Below, one piece after another: positions 45,444-53,871 of a stretch of 64,000 nucleotides of DNA. Source of the DNA: an uncultured Lachnospiraceae bacterium (GTDB lineage: Bacteria; Bacillota; Clostridia; Lachnospirales; Lachnospiraceae); NCBI GenBank assembly GCA_910586315.1, contig CAJUIP010000004.1:66902-130901 (forward strand). The letters are read 5' to 3'. The notes below the pieces were generated by a model. It was not told the DNA's origin. It made no database searches and saw only the letters and a program-made list of their open reading frames with translations. Numbering within the stretch: position 1 is the first letter of the stretch; every line of letters starts with the position of its first letter. Made by a program: the position numbers and the translations under genes.

Positions 45444-46337
45444 GTGGCATCTGAAAAATATTTGCAGGATATGAAGGCTCAAAAGTTTGGGATAGAGATT
45501 GAGTTTTCTTTTATAACGAGATATATGGCAAAAGAGGCAATATGCCGTGAATTAAACAGCCAAGATATGATTGACGCAAAAGGCAGAAAGTGGAAGATAG
45601 TCAATGATATCTCTATAGTTCCCAAAAGACGCACAGAAGATGGATCAGTTGTTGGTGCAGACAGCTATTACAGTGTTGAGTTGAATTCCCCCATTTTGGA
45701 GTATGACGATTTGGACTTATTGGGAGGGGTACTGAAAGCTCTCCGTGATGCGGGGGCTGAACCGTCTGAGGTTTGCGGGATTCATATACATGTCAGTGAA
45801 GATGGTCATACAGTACGCTCTTTGCGTAATCTGATTAATATGTTTATGCAAAAAGAGGATATTATGAAAGAGGCTTTTCAGATTGACGATACCAGACAGG
45901 AAATATATTGCCAGAATGTTAATAAAGATTTAGTTTCTAAGATTAATCGTCATAAGGCACGTACATTGAATGAGTTGTTTGACCAGTGGAACGAAGAATA
46001 CTGTGGCAGATACAGAATGTTAAACATAGAGTCTTTATATAATCGGCTGGGTATTGAGTTCAGACTTTTCAATTCTACCTTAAATATGGAAGTTGTTAGA
46101 GCATATATTGTATTTTGCTTAGCGGTATCTCAAAAGGCTAAGACTATGCAGCGATCTGTGCCGATAAAGAGTAAGATGGATAATAACCGCTATGGTTGGC
46201 GTAATTTTTTAAACCGCCTTGGTTTGGCTGGAGATGAGTTTAAAGAAGTAAGGAGGCGGCTATTAATGCATGTATCTGGCGATGCCGCTTTTCATAGTCC
46301 AGAGAAATATGGCAGACGTAGGATTATAAGGTATTAG
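45444..46337 (+). CDS. Amidoligase family protein (ATP-grasp-like COOH-NH2 ligase)
   Basis: 297 residues from GTG 45444 (TCGGAGGTGGTTATT upstream; frame open from 45375). The amidoligase signature is present: KFGIEIEF near residue 15, the YYSVELNSPILEY segment, CGIHIHV near 111, and LGIEFRLFNSTLN near 201-213. The family ligates amino and carboxyl groups using ATP. Predicted roles are peptide tagging, cell-wall peptide or gamma-glutamyl modification. Such genes are common on clostridial mobile elements, but the usual neighbour (gamma-glutamyl cyclotransferase) is absent here. Substrate unknown. Followed by a strong terminator. Confidence 0.8.
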   Translation: MASEKYLQDMKAQKFGIEIEFSFITRYMAKEAICRELNSQDMIDAKGRKWKIVNDISIVPKRRTEDGSVVGADSYYSVELNSPILEYDDLDLLGGVLKALRDAGAEPSEVCGIHIHVSEDGHTVRSLRNLINMFMQKEDIMKEAFQIDDTRQEIYCQNVNKDLVSKINRHKARTLNELFDQWNEEYCGRYRMLNIESLYNRLGIEFRLFNSTLNMEVVRAYIVFCLAVSQKAKTMQRSVPIKSKMDNNRYGWRNFLNRLGLAGDEFKEVRRRLLMHVSGDAAFHSPEKYGRRRIIRY

Positions 46338-46340
46338 TTA

Positions 46341-46381
46341 AAATCTCCGCAATCAGATATTAGATGTTGCGGAGATTTTTT
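46341..46381 (+). terminator. Terminator after amidoligase gene
   Basis: AAATCTCCGCAA and TTGCGGAGATTT form a 12-bp perfect stem followed by TTT. It is symmetric, so it may also serve the opposing minus-strand gene. Confidence 0.85.
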
Positions 46382-46504
46382 GTGTATGAACATTCAACAA
46401 TGGAGAAGGAATTTCACACAATAAGGTATCGTCCTAATTGATATAGACTCTGTTGCCGTACCCAGGAGTAGCCCTTACTAAGCCAGGGGTAAGGGGTATC
46501 CTAT

Positions 46505-47293
46505 CTAACGAATTTTTATTTCATATGTATTTTCCTCATATTCTATTTCTAACACATATTTCCCGATTTGAACCGTTGTTCCGCTATCCACCGGATGAAA
46601 AGCTTTAGTTTCTGAATCAAAAAGGAAAAATTCATCTATCAGTTGGTTTTTCGTAGCGTCAAGAATATTGTTTATACAATTATCACAAAATAACCGCTTC
46701 ATTCTGTGAAGGCTGACGATTCCCTTGCCGCAAGTTAGCTTGGCAGTTACGAGGTTATCGCTATATGCCCTCACAACCTGTATATTTGTCTGGCTTACCT
46801 CGTCATATCCAAAATTTGTGGAAACCCCGGTAAACCCATCTTCAGGGGTATCTCCCTTTTCATATAAGTCCAGGGAGTAGAGCATGCCAGTATTGGAGCC
46901 TATAAGGTAAGCCTGAGATGGGTAGTCTTTCATGCAGGTTGGGCAATGGTCGGCAGTGTTGGGAATATATTGGAGAAGCTCCTTGATGTCATTGTTGTGC
47001 CTGATGATAATCAAGTCTTTTCGAAGTTGCTCTGCAAGTTCATCATATTCATCGTTGGTTGCAGTAGACATGTAAGCGATAACAGTGTTTATAATTTCGT
47101 CAGTCTGTTGCTGAATACGGTGATTGGCTATGAGAGTGCCAGCCAAATCCCCCAGGGTACTCAAAGCCAATACAGTAAGGCAAGTCATAAACGAGCCATA
47201 CCAGAGATAGCGTTTATCAGTCTGATTCAGGCTCCCTGGAGGGGTATCCTCATACTCCCATAAGATTTTCCATACATCTTTTAACCATTTCAT
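46505..47293 (-). CDS. Membrane protein with two CxxC motifs; the only minus-strand gene of the element
   Basis: 262 residues. N-terminal soluble stretch of 30 residues, one hydrophobic helix (FMTCLTVLALSTLGDLAGTL), then an extracytoplasmic or cytoplasmic domain of about 200 residues with CPTC and CDNC pairs that could bind zinc or form disulfides. No family recognised. GAGGTGAAAATGT precedes its ATG. Its promoter lies under a palindrome (47356-47376) shared with the divergently transcribed RHH gene. Two GGGGTATC motifs lie within it in the + orientation, against its own direction. Confidence 0.7.
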   Translation of the reverse strand: MKWLKDVWKILWEYEDTPPGSLNQTDKRYLWYGSFMTCLTVLALSTLGDLAGTLIANHRIQQQTDEIINTVIAYMSTATNDEYDELAEQLRKDLIIIRHNNDIKELLQYIPNTADHCPTCMKDYPSQAYLIGSNTGMLYSLDLYEKGDTPEDGFTGVSTNFGYDEVSQTNIQVVRAYSDNLVTAKLTCGKGIVSLHRMKRLFCDNCINNILDATKNQLIDEFFLFDSETKAFHPVDSGTTVQIGKYVLEIEYEENTYEIKIR

Positions 47294-47342
47294 ACATTTT
47301 CACCTCGTTTTAATGTGGAGTGAGTAAACTAGATACAATTAT

Positions 47343-47378
47343 ACTATAAAGTGATGTCACTTAGCTGTCAAGTGACTG
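47343..47378 (-). promoter_or_regulatory. Minus-strand promoter overlapped by operator palindrome
   Basis: On the minus strand TTGACA (47366-47371) and TATAGT (47343-47348) are 17 bases apart. They drive the membrane gene. GTCACTT...AAGTGAC (47356-47376) forms an inverted repeat over the -35 box. The same sequence recurs, slightly changed, at 47681-47708 in front of the second RHH gene. Confidence 0.6.
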
Positions 47379-47478
47379 TATATTATTTCTAAGACATGTT
47401 GTACGATTTATCTATATCCAGGGGTATCCTCTTAAGGGGGTTGTATTTTGGAGGCATATCCCTAATCGGAGGGGAGAT

Positions 47479-47679
47479 ATGGCAACAAATAAGAAACCAT
47501 TCACCTTGCGTATGCCAGATGAGGTATTTGACAAGATAGGCTTTTTGGCTACCAGGGAGCATCGTTCTATCACTAACTACATAGAATATGTGTTATTGAA
47601 GCACTTGGCAGAGATTGAGGCTCAATATGGCGAAATACCGCTTGAAGGAGGCAAAAGCTGGTCTGATAAAGTAAAATGA
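47479..47679 (+). CDS. Ribbon-helix-helix (Arc/CopG-like) regulator
   Basis: 66 residues with ATCGGAGGGGAGAT before the ATG. The pattern KKPFTLRMPDEVFDKIGFLA, then EHRSITNYIEYVLLKHL, is a standard ribbon-helix-helix fold: a strand for DNA contact and two helices for dimer formation. Probably represses its own promoter and the divergent membrane gene through the palindrome in the shared upstream region. A toxin-antitoxin antitoxin role is less likely, because no toxin gene adjoins it. Confidence 0.75.
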   Translation: MATNKKPFTLRMPDEVFDKIGFLATREHRSITNYIEYVLLKHLAEIEAQYGEIPLEGGKSWSDKVK

Positions 47680-47680
47680 T

Positions 47681-47708
47681 GTCACTTGACAGTCAAATGA
47701 ATGTATAA
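47681..47708 (+). promoter_or_regulatory. Second copy of the RHH operator-like sequence
   Basis: GTCACTTGACAGTCAAATGAAT aligns with GTCACTTAGCTGTCAAGTGACT upstream of the first RHH gene. It sits between the two RHH genes. Confidence 0.55.
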
Positions 47709-47762
47709 AATCCCCTGAGTTTGGGCTAACATAGTTCCATATACAAAATGGAGGATATAGGT

Positions 47763-47948
47763 ATGGCTACAAATAAACGTGTGTTCACTTTGCGTTTATC
47801 CGATGAAGTGTTTGATAAGATAGGTACTTTGGCTACGGCAGACCACAGATCAATGACTAATTATATAGAATATGTATTGATTCAGCACCTGGAACATATT
47901 GAGAGGGAGCATGGAGAGGTGCAGATTAAATACGAAGATAGCAACTGA
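47763..47948 (+). CDS. Ribbon-helix-helix regulator, paralog
   Basis: 61 residues from ATG 47763 (GGAGGATATAGGT upstream; frame open from 47748). About 65 percent identical by eye to the neighbouring RHH protein (KRVFTLRLSDEVFDKIGTLA; HRSMTNYIEYVLIQHL). A tandem duplication in which the operator was duplicated too, as a related palindrome precedes each gene. Could form homo- or heterodimers with its neighbour. Confidence 0.75.
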   Translation: MATNKRVFTLRLSDEVFDKIGTLATADHRSMTNYIEYVLIQHLEHIEREHGEVQIKYEDSN

Positions 47949-47953
47949 GGCGA

Positions 47954-47977
47954 GGACATCCGATGGATGTCCTTTTT
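47954..47977 (+). terminator. Terminator after RHH genes
   Basis: GGACATCC-GAT-GGATGTCC, followed by TTTTT. Confidence 0.85.
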
Positions 47978-48108
47978 GAGTACCCAGGGGTATCCGTCAG
48001 TTGCTGTTTGTTATTTCAGAACGGCAATTTAAATGAGTTTTTGACACATATCGATGATTTCCACCTATCCTATTTAACAAAACTTATAAAGGATCGGAGG
48101 TATTCATT

Positions 48109-49596
48109 ATGAAGAAAGATAGGACTTGGGATATTACATTTCTAATGCTGTCAGTTATTATGCTCCTGCTGATGATGTGCATCAGATCGGGACGTTTTGT
48201 ATCAAGCGATACATACTTTCACTACAATCGTTTGCTTCAGATGCTGGATTGCTTCAAAGACGGTAAGTACCCTTGGTTTTATTACAATGACTTTCAGGGA
48301 GTTGGTTACAGCACACCATTTTTCTATGGCCAGTTGACATTGTTGCCATTCAGCATTTTCCTGCCATTGGGTGTCATCGGGTTTGGTTATGCTTACAGCT
48401 TTATATGTTACATCGTCATATGGTTAGGGGTACAAAGCTTCACCAAGCGATTCTCCGATAAATATGCTCAGATAGCCTTTGTTTTCATCCTCTCCCAATT
48501 TGCGGTAGAGCGTATCTTTTACAATCAGTCGCTCCAGGCATTTAAGATAGGTTTTGGGATTGGCTTCTTTTTCCTTGCATACTGCGTGGACTTCTTCAGA
48601 GACAGGAAGGGCTTTATAAAGCCAGCCTTGCTGTTCTGCCTGATTTTTGATACCAGTCTGAATGCGGCAGTTGTCATGTTCATAGCATGTTGCGTACTTT
48701 TCATCGTATATTTCGATTCAAGAATGATACGTCAGTATTTCAGATTTGCCGTCTTATGTTGCTTGTTATGTTCCTACTTTATAGTCAATATTTTGTACCA
48801 TTCAGATGTTCTAACCAGGACAAAGAATATTGCCTTTGCGATTGCAACGCACAATTACAGTGATGACCTGATTGTTGGGTTTTCAGGCTTTGGTCAGCCG
48901 GGGATAAGGCTTCTTGGGGTACTGCCATTTCTATGGTCAGTTAAATGTCTTTTGTCAAGAAAGCTGAGTAAACGCGAGGTAATTGGTCTAATCCTTTGTG
49001 CGGTCTGTGTTATAGCCAGTTACGAGCCTATTTTCATCTATTCAGGGCTATACATACTATTCCAGGTTCCAGTTCGTTATCTGGGTATTATAGTTTTGGT
49101 TTATCTTATCATAGCGTTTCGTCATGAGGATTTACGTTGGTTCATAGTAATGTCCTGCATAGTTACGGCAGTTACAAGCTGTATTTACGTTAGTAGGTCT
49201 GGTTTACTCGAAGAGGAGGATATCCCAACGCTAGGCAGCGTTGCTATGGGTGATTATCTGCATGAATCTTTTGACTGGGAGGTTTTTGACTCCATGCGTC
49301 AAGCAAATGGTAAGGCTTTCACCGAGAGCAGGGGTATCGTGGTTATGCAGTCGGATGGAGAGGAGGAGTTGTATTTTCCCAAGTTGTATTACAGAGGCTA
49401 TCGGGCTTCAGGCTCTGATAGAACCTTTGATGTGAAAATGGGAATCAGCCAGTTTATCTATGTTGAGCCCGATGGGTATGTCGGGGAGATCAGGCTAGAG
49501 TATTGTCATCCCATATGGTTAAAGACATTGGGTATTTTCTGCTTAGGCTTATGGCTGATTATAGCAGGGGTATCCTACCGCAATAGGGGGTACTGA
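48109..49596 (+). CDS. Polytopic membrane protein, GT-C glycosyltransferase-like
   Basis: 495 residues, GGATCGGAGGTATTCATT before the ATG. About 11-12 hydrophobic helices. The first long loop reads FVSSDTYFHYNRL...YNDFQGVGYSTP. It resembles the acidic loop of GT-C fold enzymes and of '6-pyruvoyl-tetrahydropterin-synthase related' membrane proteins, which use lipid-linked sugars. A soluble domain of about 100 residues precedes the last helix. Possible role: glycosylation of one of the exported proteins of the element (inference). Ends with two motif copies, one of them in the last codons. Confidence 0.65.
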   Translation: MKKDRTWDITFLMLSVIMLLLMMCIRSGRFVSSDTYFHYNRLLQMLDCFKDGKYPWFYYNDFQGVGYSTPFFYGQLTLLPFSIFLPLGVIGFGYAYSFICYIVIWLGVQSFTKRFSDKYAQIAFVFILSQFAVERIFYNQSLQAFKIGFGIGFFFLAYCVDFFRDRKGFIKPALLFCLIFDTSLNAAVVMFIACCVLFIVYFDSRMIRQYFRFAVLCCLLCSYFIVNILYHSDVLTRTKNIAFAIATHNYSDDLIVGFSGFGQPGIRLLGVLPFLWSVKCLLSRKLSKREVIGLILCAVCVIASYEPIFIYSGLYILFQVPVRYLGIIVLVYLIIAFRHEDLRWFIVMSCIVTAVTSCIYVSRSGLLEEEDIPTLGSVAMGDYLHESFDWEVFDSMRQANGKAFTESRGIVVMQSDGEEELYFPKLYYRGYRASGSDRTFDVKMGISQFIYVEPDGYVGEIRLEYCHPIWLKTLGIFCLGLWLIIAGVSYRNRGY

Positions 49597-49602
49597 TATT
49601 TT

Positions 49603-49637
49603 GGGACTTTGCACTGGATATGCAGAGTCCCTTTTTT
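49603..49637 (+). terminator. Terminator after membrane protein gene
   Basis: GGGACTTTGC and GCAGAGTCCC form a 10-bp stem, followed by TTTTTT. The following non-coding stretch to 50271 (about 630 bases) holds one oriented motif (49781), an imperfect repeat of CTAATCTGAnnTTAT (about 50049 and 50133) and nothing else that I recognise. Confidence 0.85.
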
Positions 49638-50271
49638 ATGCTGTAAGATGATGTCCATAATAGCTTAAAGAGTGGAGATATTATCTGAGATGGTTATAGG
49701 AATATTGATTTTACTATTGTATTTCATTCAGTTGATTCTGTGTGACGCATTGCGATTATGAGTCTTTCTTTTGCTGCTGATAGGGGTACAGCCGTACCTC
49801 TCCATATGCGTACTGCGGTTATGCAGGTGTGTGCTTTGCTTCTTAAGGTTTATAGTATGTATCATCAAGATTACAGCGTATCTCTGTTCATTTAAATTGT
49901 ACAGACTTGACATCGCATAGAACCTCTGACTAATCATTTTGTGGATATTGTGATCAGCACTGTCATTCTGAAGTTTAGTATTGCGATTGATAAAAGGTGC
50001 ATAGCTTCTCTTATGATTCATTTTGCGAAGATGCTGGTTTGGATTTCTAATCTGACTTTATAAATTGTTCATATGTGGAGGAGCAGGGAATCGCTGAAAT
50101 TATTTATTGCAAGTATTCAGCATCGCCTTGCTAATCTGAAATTATATTCTATGAAAATGCAGGATGGCACTGCAACTCTTTTCGTTTTTATTGCGCCTCA
50201 TTGGAGGGTAAAAAGAAAACCGTTAAGAGTTTGGCCTTAGTTTCCTTTAGTCGAATTTTAGGAGGTACAAT

Positions 50272-51426
50272 ATGCAAGAAAAGTATTACAGTTTACGTGA
50301 GTTTGCAAAGAAGGTAGGAGTTTCTCCGCAACGTTTGTCTGAACTTGTCAAGAGAGGGTATATTAAAACTTCAGCTTCTGGTATGATTCCAGAGAGCGAG
50401 GTGGAATATTTTATCAGGGAGAAACTTCTGAAGGATTTGAGTCATAACCCTAACTCTTATCTTTGTATTGTTTTCGATAAGACTTCCGAGGAACTATCTG
50501 AGTTTAAGGAGTATTACGACGAGAAGATGAAAGAAGGGTTCAGTGATATCATAGAGGTATCATCTATTACAGGGTTGGTGAAAAGGTTAAGAATAGCCGT
50601 TATCACTAATGGAGCCAGTAATGATACTACTGTGCTTTTATATACCAGATATCAGAAGGAACTTCTCAAGGAGTTGGTAAAAAGGGTACAAGCTGCCGCC
50701 TTCCGATGTTTATGTGCTTGTGTGGCTAAAGAGGAGGCGGGGAAAGTGCCTATCATTTGTGCCTATGAGCTTTTCATGTATGGAAAGATATATTCCTACG
50801 ATGAAGAGACTGCTGAAATCTATCACAAGATACTTTCCGAAGAAGGAACTAAAGGCTCATCGTGGAATAAATCTGACCCGATTTCTACAATGGAGGAGTC
50901 TTTTAAATCCATTGCTATTAGTCTTAATATTCCACTGGAAGCCAGAGGACAGCTGACACCAGAAGTAGTCAAGGTTATTGAGGCAATGTCCGTTAATGAT
51001 TATGGTAAACCCGATGGTGAGTTTTTTGATTGGTTTTTTGGATTAAATCTATTGCCAAAGGATGAATCAAAAACGAGGAAGACTGGTGCAGAGGCTGCTA
51101 AAGTCTTTAATTCTGTTAGAACGAAGCTAAGTCAGGCACATAGGTCAACCGAGATCCATCGTACCAGCTATAATGGCTTCTATACTATTGTCAATATTAC
51201 TAAGGATTTCCCCAGTGAGGATTTAACGTCTTTATATAACGATATGGAAGATGGTTATTACAAAAACGTTGAGATTTTTGGCTCCAGTGTAAATGATATT
51301 GCTATGCATCTCCAAGACCCACTCCTCAGTTCTATTGGACGTCATCAGAGAAATAGGAGCGCTGTTGTAACATTTCTATCTGAGTCGGAGATTTTTGGTA
51401 CGAGTTCAGAGGAGGTATCCAGTTGA
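50272..51426 (+). CDS. Protein with N-terminal MerR-like winged helix and unknown long C-terminal domain
   Basis: 384 residues with TTTTAGGAGGTACAAT before the ATG. Residues about 6-50 (YSLREFAKKVGVSPQRLSEL, then VKRGYIKTS and IPESEVEYFI) are the same winged-helix family as the small proteins. The remaining 330 residues are helical and charged and unlike the resolvase domain that follows MerR domains in IS607 recombinases. No catalytic motif recognised. Could be a large regulator or DNA-organising protein of the element. The next gene, 330 bases on, is also unknown. Confidence 0.65.
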   Translation: MQEKYYSLREFAKKVGVSPQRLSELVKRGYIKTSASGMIPESEVEYFIREKLLKDLSHNPNSYLCIVFDKTSEELSEFKEYYDEKMKEGFSDIIEVSSITGLVKRLRIAVITNGASNDTTVLLYTRYQKELLKELVKRVQAAAFRCLCACVAKEEAGKVPIICAYELFMYGKIYSYDEETAEIYHKILSEEGTKGSSWNKSDPISTMEESFKSIAISLNIPLEARGQLTPEVVKVIEAMSVNDYGKPDGEFFDWFFGLNLLPKDESKTRKTGAEAAKVFNSVRTKLSQAHRSTEIHRTSYNGFYTIVNITKDFPSEDLTSLYNDMEDGYYKNVEIFGSSVNDIAMHLQDPLLSSIGRHQRNRSAVVTFLSESEIFGTSSEEVSS

Positions 51427-51756
51427 AAAACTGGATATTTTCCTTGATTTGCTGTTTAAACTGCTAATAAATGGTATTCTACCAGAGTCTCATTGTACCC
51501 CTTGATTTACTATGTATCACCGCATCATCAGGGAGTATCAGTTGCTCCTTGGCAAGTGTAAGAATGTTTAATCCAATCAGGGGTACTACGTATTTGAGTG
51601 TATATTCTGATGAAAAATGGAACCTTTTATCATCGTTTCTTGCCATGTGTCTTTGAAAAATGCTGGTATTTGGGGGTATTTTGGGGGACGTGAAAAAAGC
51701 GAAAATAGCGGCAATGTTTATTATCGTCATTATATTTGACCAGGAGGATATAGGAG

Positions 51757-52758
51757 ATGGCATCTACATTTTTTAAGACGTTGAAGTTTTTGGAAGAGAC
51801 AGACTCCGCAGGAGGCTTATCCAAGGAGTCCAGTTCTGTCTTGAGACCGCTGGTTGCATTTATAGAAGGCGGTTGCTGTGCTGGCTCCAAAGTTGAGAAG
51901 TTTATTATGGAGAACTTCAGACTATCTAACAGTGAGATGTTAGAAAAGTGGAATCGAGTTAATTCTGGAAAGGTTAAGACGGAGGAAACTCTCAGAAGCC
52001 AGATTTCGTTGGTTAGTCGCTATCTTCTCTCATTGTTTGGTATAACTCCAGATGAGTTGAATTCAGCATTTATTAATGGTGACGTCAAGAAGCTGGATAG
52101 AATTTCAGATATACTGGAGGCTTTTGAGATAGAAGATTCCGACCTTTCAGCGAGTTTCCCTATTATTTTTCAATACAACCTTTTACCCAATGATTCTACG
52201 GATTCTGTTTATGAGATGGGAGACTGCAGCAAAGAAATCCAGCTTTTAAAGTCATTAGATCGAAAGGCTATTGAGTCGCTGGTATCAGAAGTGGACATGG
52301 ATAAGCTGATATATGTATTGCAAACAATACGAGACCCACTGGTTAGAGATATTTATATAAAACCAGAAGGCAAGGTAAGGAAGGTTAAGTCTGCATCTGT
52401 AAACCTTAAAAAGCTGGAATTTTGCAAAGCCTTTGGGGGTATCGAGCCAAGGCAGCTTAAGCCAGCATCAGGCATCCGAGGTTCTGATTCAATACCAGAC
52501 AAAAAGGCATCCAAGAGGCCGTTTGCTTTGGGGGTATCAGATGAACTTATGGATATGCTAGTTTCGGGGGTAAGAAAATATGAGAATCTTCCACCTGCTA
52601 AAAAACTCAAGTCTGAAAGCAGGTCAACAGAGGAGTCACAAAAGGCCGCTAGTGAATTGTTGGAACTATTTACCCTTGAGGGATTCAAGCGTCAGTTCAA
52701 CAAATTGAACCCGGCGGATTTGATTAAGGCACTGGAAAAGTATAAGACTGGCGATTAG
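51757..52758 (+). CDS. Hypothetical protein
   Basis: 333 residues, CCAGGAGGATATAGGAG before the ATG. Helical, with a Lys-rich region in the last third (KVRKVKSASVNLKKLEF; KLKSESRSTEES). No signal peptide. No family recognised. Three motif copies occur within it, followed by one just after the stop codon. The stretch 51427-51756 before it is non-coding with two copies of the motif. Confidence 0.65.
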   Translation: MASTFFKTLKFLEETDSAGGLSKESSSVLRPLVAFIEGGCCAGSKVEKFIMENFRLSNSEMLEKWNRVNSGKVKTEETLRSQISLVSRYLLSLFGITPDELNSAFINGDVKKLDRISDILEAFEIEDSDLSASFPIIFQYNLLPNDSTDSVYEMGDCSKEIQLLKSLDRKAIESLVSEVDMDKLIYVLQTIRDPLVRDIYIKPEGKVRKVKSASVNLKKLEFCKAFGGIEPRQLKPASGIRGSDSIPDKKASKRPFALGVSDELMDMLVSGVRKYENLPPAKKLKSESRSTEESQKAASELLELFTLEGFKRQFNKLNPADLIKALEKYKTGD

Positions 52759-52959
52759 GCAGAGATGGTATTTCCCCAGCGGGATAAGGCCGGGGGTATC
52801 AAAAGTGTTTCTTCTATAATATAATAGGATGCGTTTTTGGCGGCATTCCCTTTATGGCTGGGGATGCCGCCCTTTTCTATGGAAGGTACTGGTGTTTGCA
52901 GCATTAGCACTAAATTTCTGCGGGTATTTTTGGTTATAACTGATTATTCACTTTTCCCT

Positions 52960-53250
52960 GAATCAGAGTTATCATCACACACCACTGGATGTCGAAAAAC
53001 CCCATAATTGGGTCGGAACGCTCTGAAAGGCTCACGTTTGTGCTTTGGGCGGTTAATGGGGAAATATTCAAGGGGGTTCTGAATCAGGCCACACAGGGGC
53101 TTCTGTGCGGTCATGTTTTTCCGGTTTGCGGAGTCGAATAATATACAATAATCGACCTTTGCCGTATTTACGGGCTTTCCGGAGAGGGGTATGGGAACGA
53201 GGCTTCTGATACGAACATTTTGCCCGTTTTATACGACTTCCAGTGAACCT
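52960..53250. other. GC-rich non-coding block with inverted repeats
   Basis: Between the 333-residue gene and the second recombinase. It holds GTCGAataatatacaataaTCGAC (53132-53156) and CACAGGGGCTTCTGTG-like inverted repeats. One oriented motif near 53185. It resembles the 37.3-37.6 kb block in composition. Could be a recombination or replication site used by the adjacent tyrosine recombinase; not proven. Confidence 0.35.
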
Positions 53251-53277
53251 GATGGTGGGAGGAGGTGAGTTGGTTCT

Positions 53278-53862
53278 ATGAATAAGAAATGCGTTGCTTT
53301 AACCGAGGAACAATACAAGGTAAGTATTGAGTTGCTCCGTCATGGCTTTATGCTAAATGATAAGTTGGTAAAACCCAATGAGAGGATAGCAGCTATTTTA
53401 GTGCTTCAGGCATCCCTTGGTTTGCGGCTGGGAGATACGCTTCAGCTTAAGATGTCCTCATTCATTAAAGACGGAGGCAGGTGGCGATTAGACTTTCGGG
53501 AGCAAAAGACAGACAAAGCACGTGAGTTTACAGTGCCAGTTGAGGTGTATACTTTCGTTCAGGAGTATGCAGTGGCCAGGGGTATCAGCCGCGACGCCAG
53601 ACTGTTTGATATTTCAGAGCGACAGGTGGAGCGTCATTTGAATAAGGTATTTATGAAAATGGGGTTGCCATTGCGTCAGTTTGGGAGCCACAGCTTTAGA
53701 AAATTCTTTGCAACGAGAGTGTATCTGGATAACGAGATGAATATTGAGTTGGTGCGAATCCTGCTTCAGCATTCAAGTGTTCAGATCACACAGCGGTATC
53801 TCAATATCAGCCATAAAATGGTTGAGAACGCTTTGGCAAAGACGGCGGCTCATGTGATTTAG
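53278..53862 (+). CDS. Short tyrosine recombinase (catalytic domain only)
   Basis: 194 residues; GGGAGGAGGTGAGTTGGTTCT precedes the ATG. It is a phage-integrase catalytic domain without the arm- and core-binding domains: Arg in SLGLRLGDTLQL, His-x-x-Arg in GSHSFRKFFAT, LLQHSSVQITQRYL with the final nucleophile Tyr. It is thus about half the length of the integrase at the left end. Small recombinases of this type act on plasmid dimers or inversion sites, or depend on partner proteins. It begins a tightly packed five-gene run to 56488. Confidence 0.8.
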   Translation: MNKKCVALTEEQYKVSIELLRHGFMLNDKLVKPNERIAAILVLQASLGLRLGDTLQLKMSSFIKDGGRWRLDFREQKTDKAREFTVPVEVYTFVQEYAVARGISRDARLFDISERQVERHLNKVFMKMGLPLRQFGSHSFRKFFATRVYLDNEMNIELVRILLQHSSVQITQRYLNISHKMVENALAKTAAHVI

Positions 53863-53871
53863 GAGGTGGCT

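Noticed and set aside
49728..50021. Open frame of 97 codons on the minus strand in the 49.6-50.3 kb gap
   Set aside because: No ribosome binding site before its start, His/Asn/Arg-rich nonsense-like composition, and no family resemblance.
50272..51426. IS607-type serine recombinase (MerR domain plus resolvase)
   Set aside because: The region after the winged helix lacks the resolvase catalytic Ser/Arg motifs, and no TnpB gene is adjacent.
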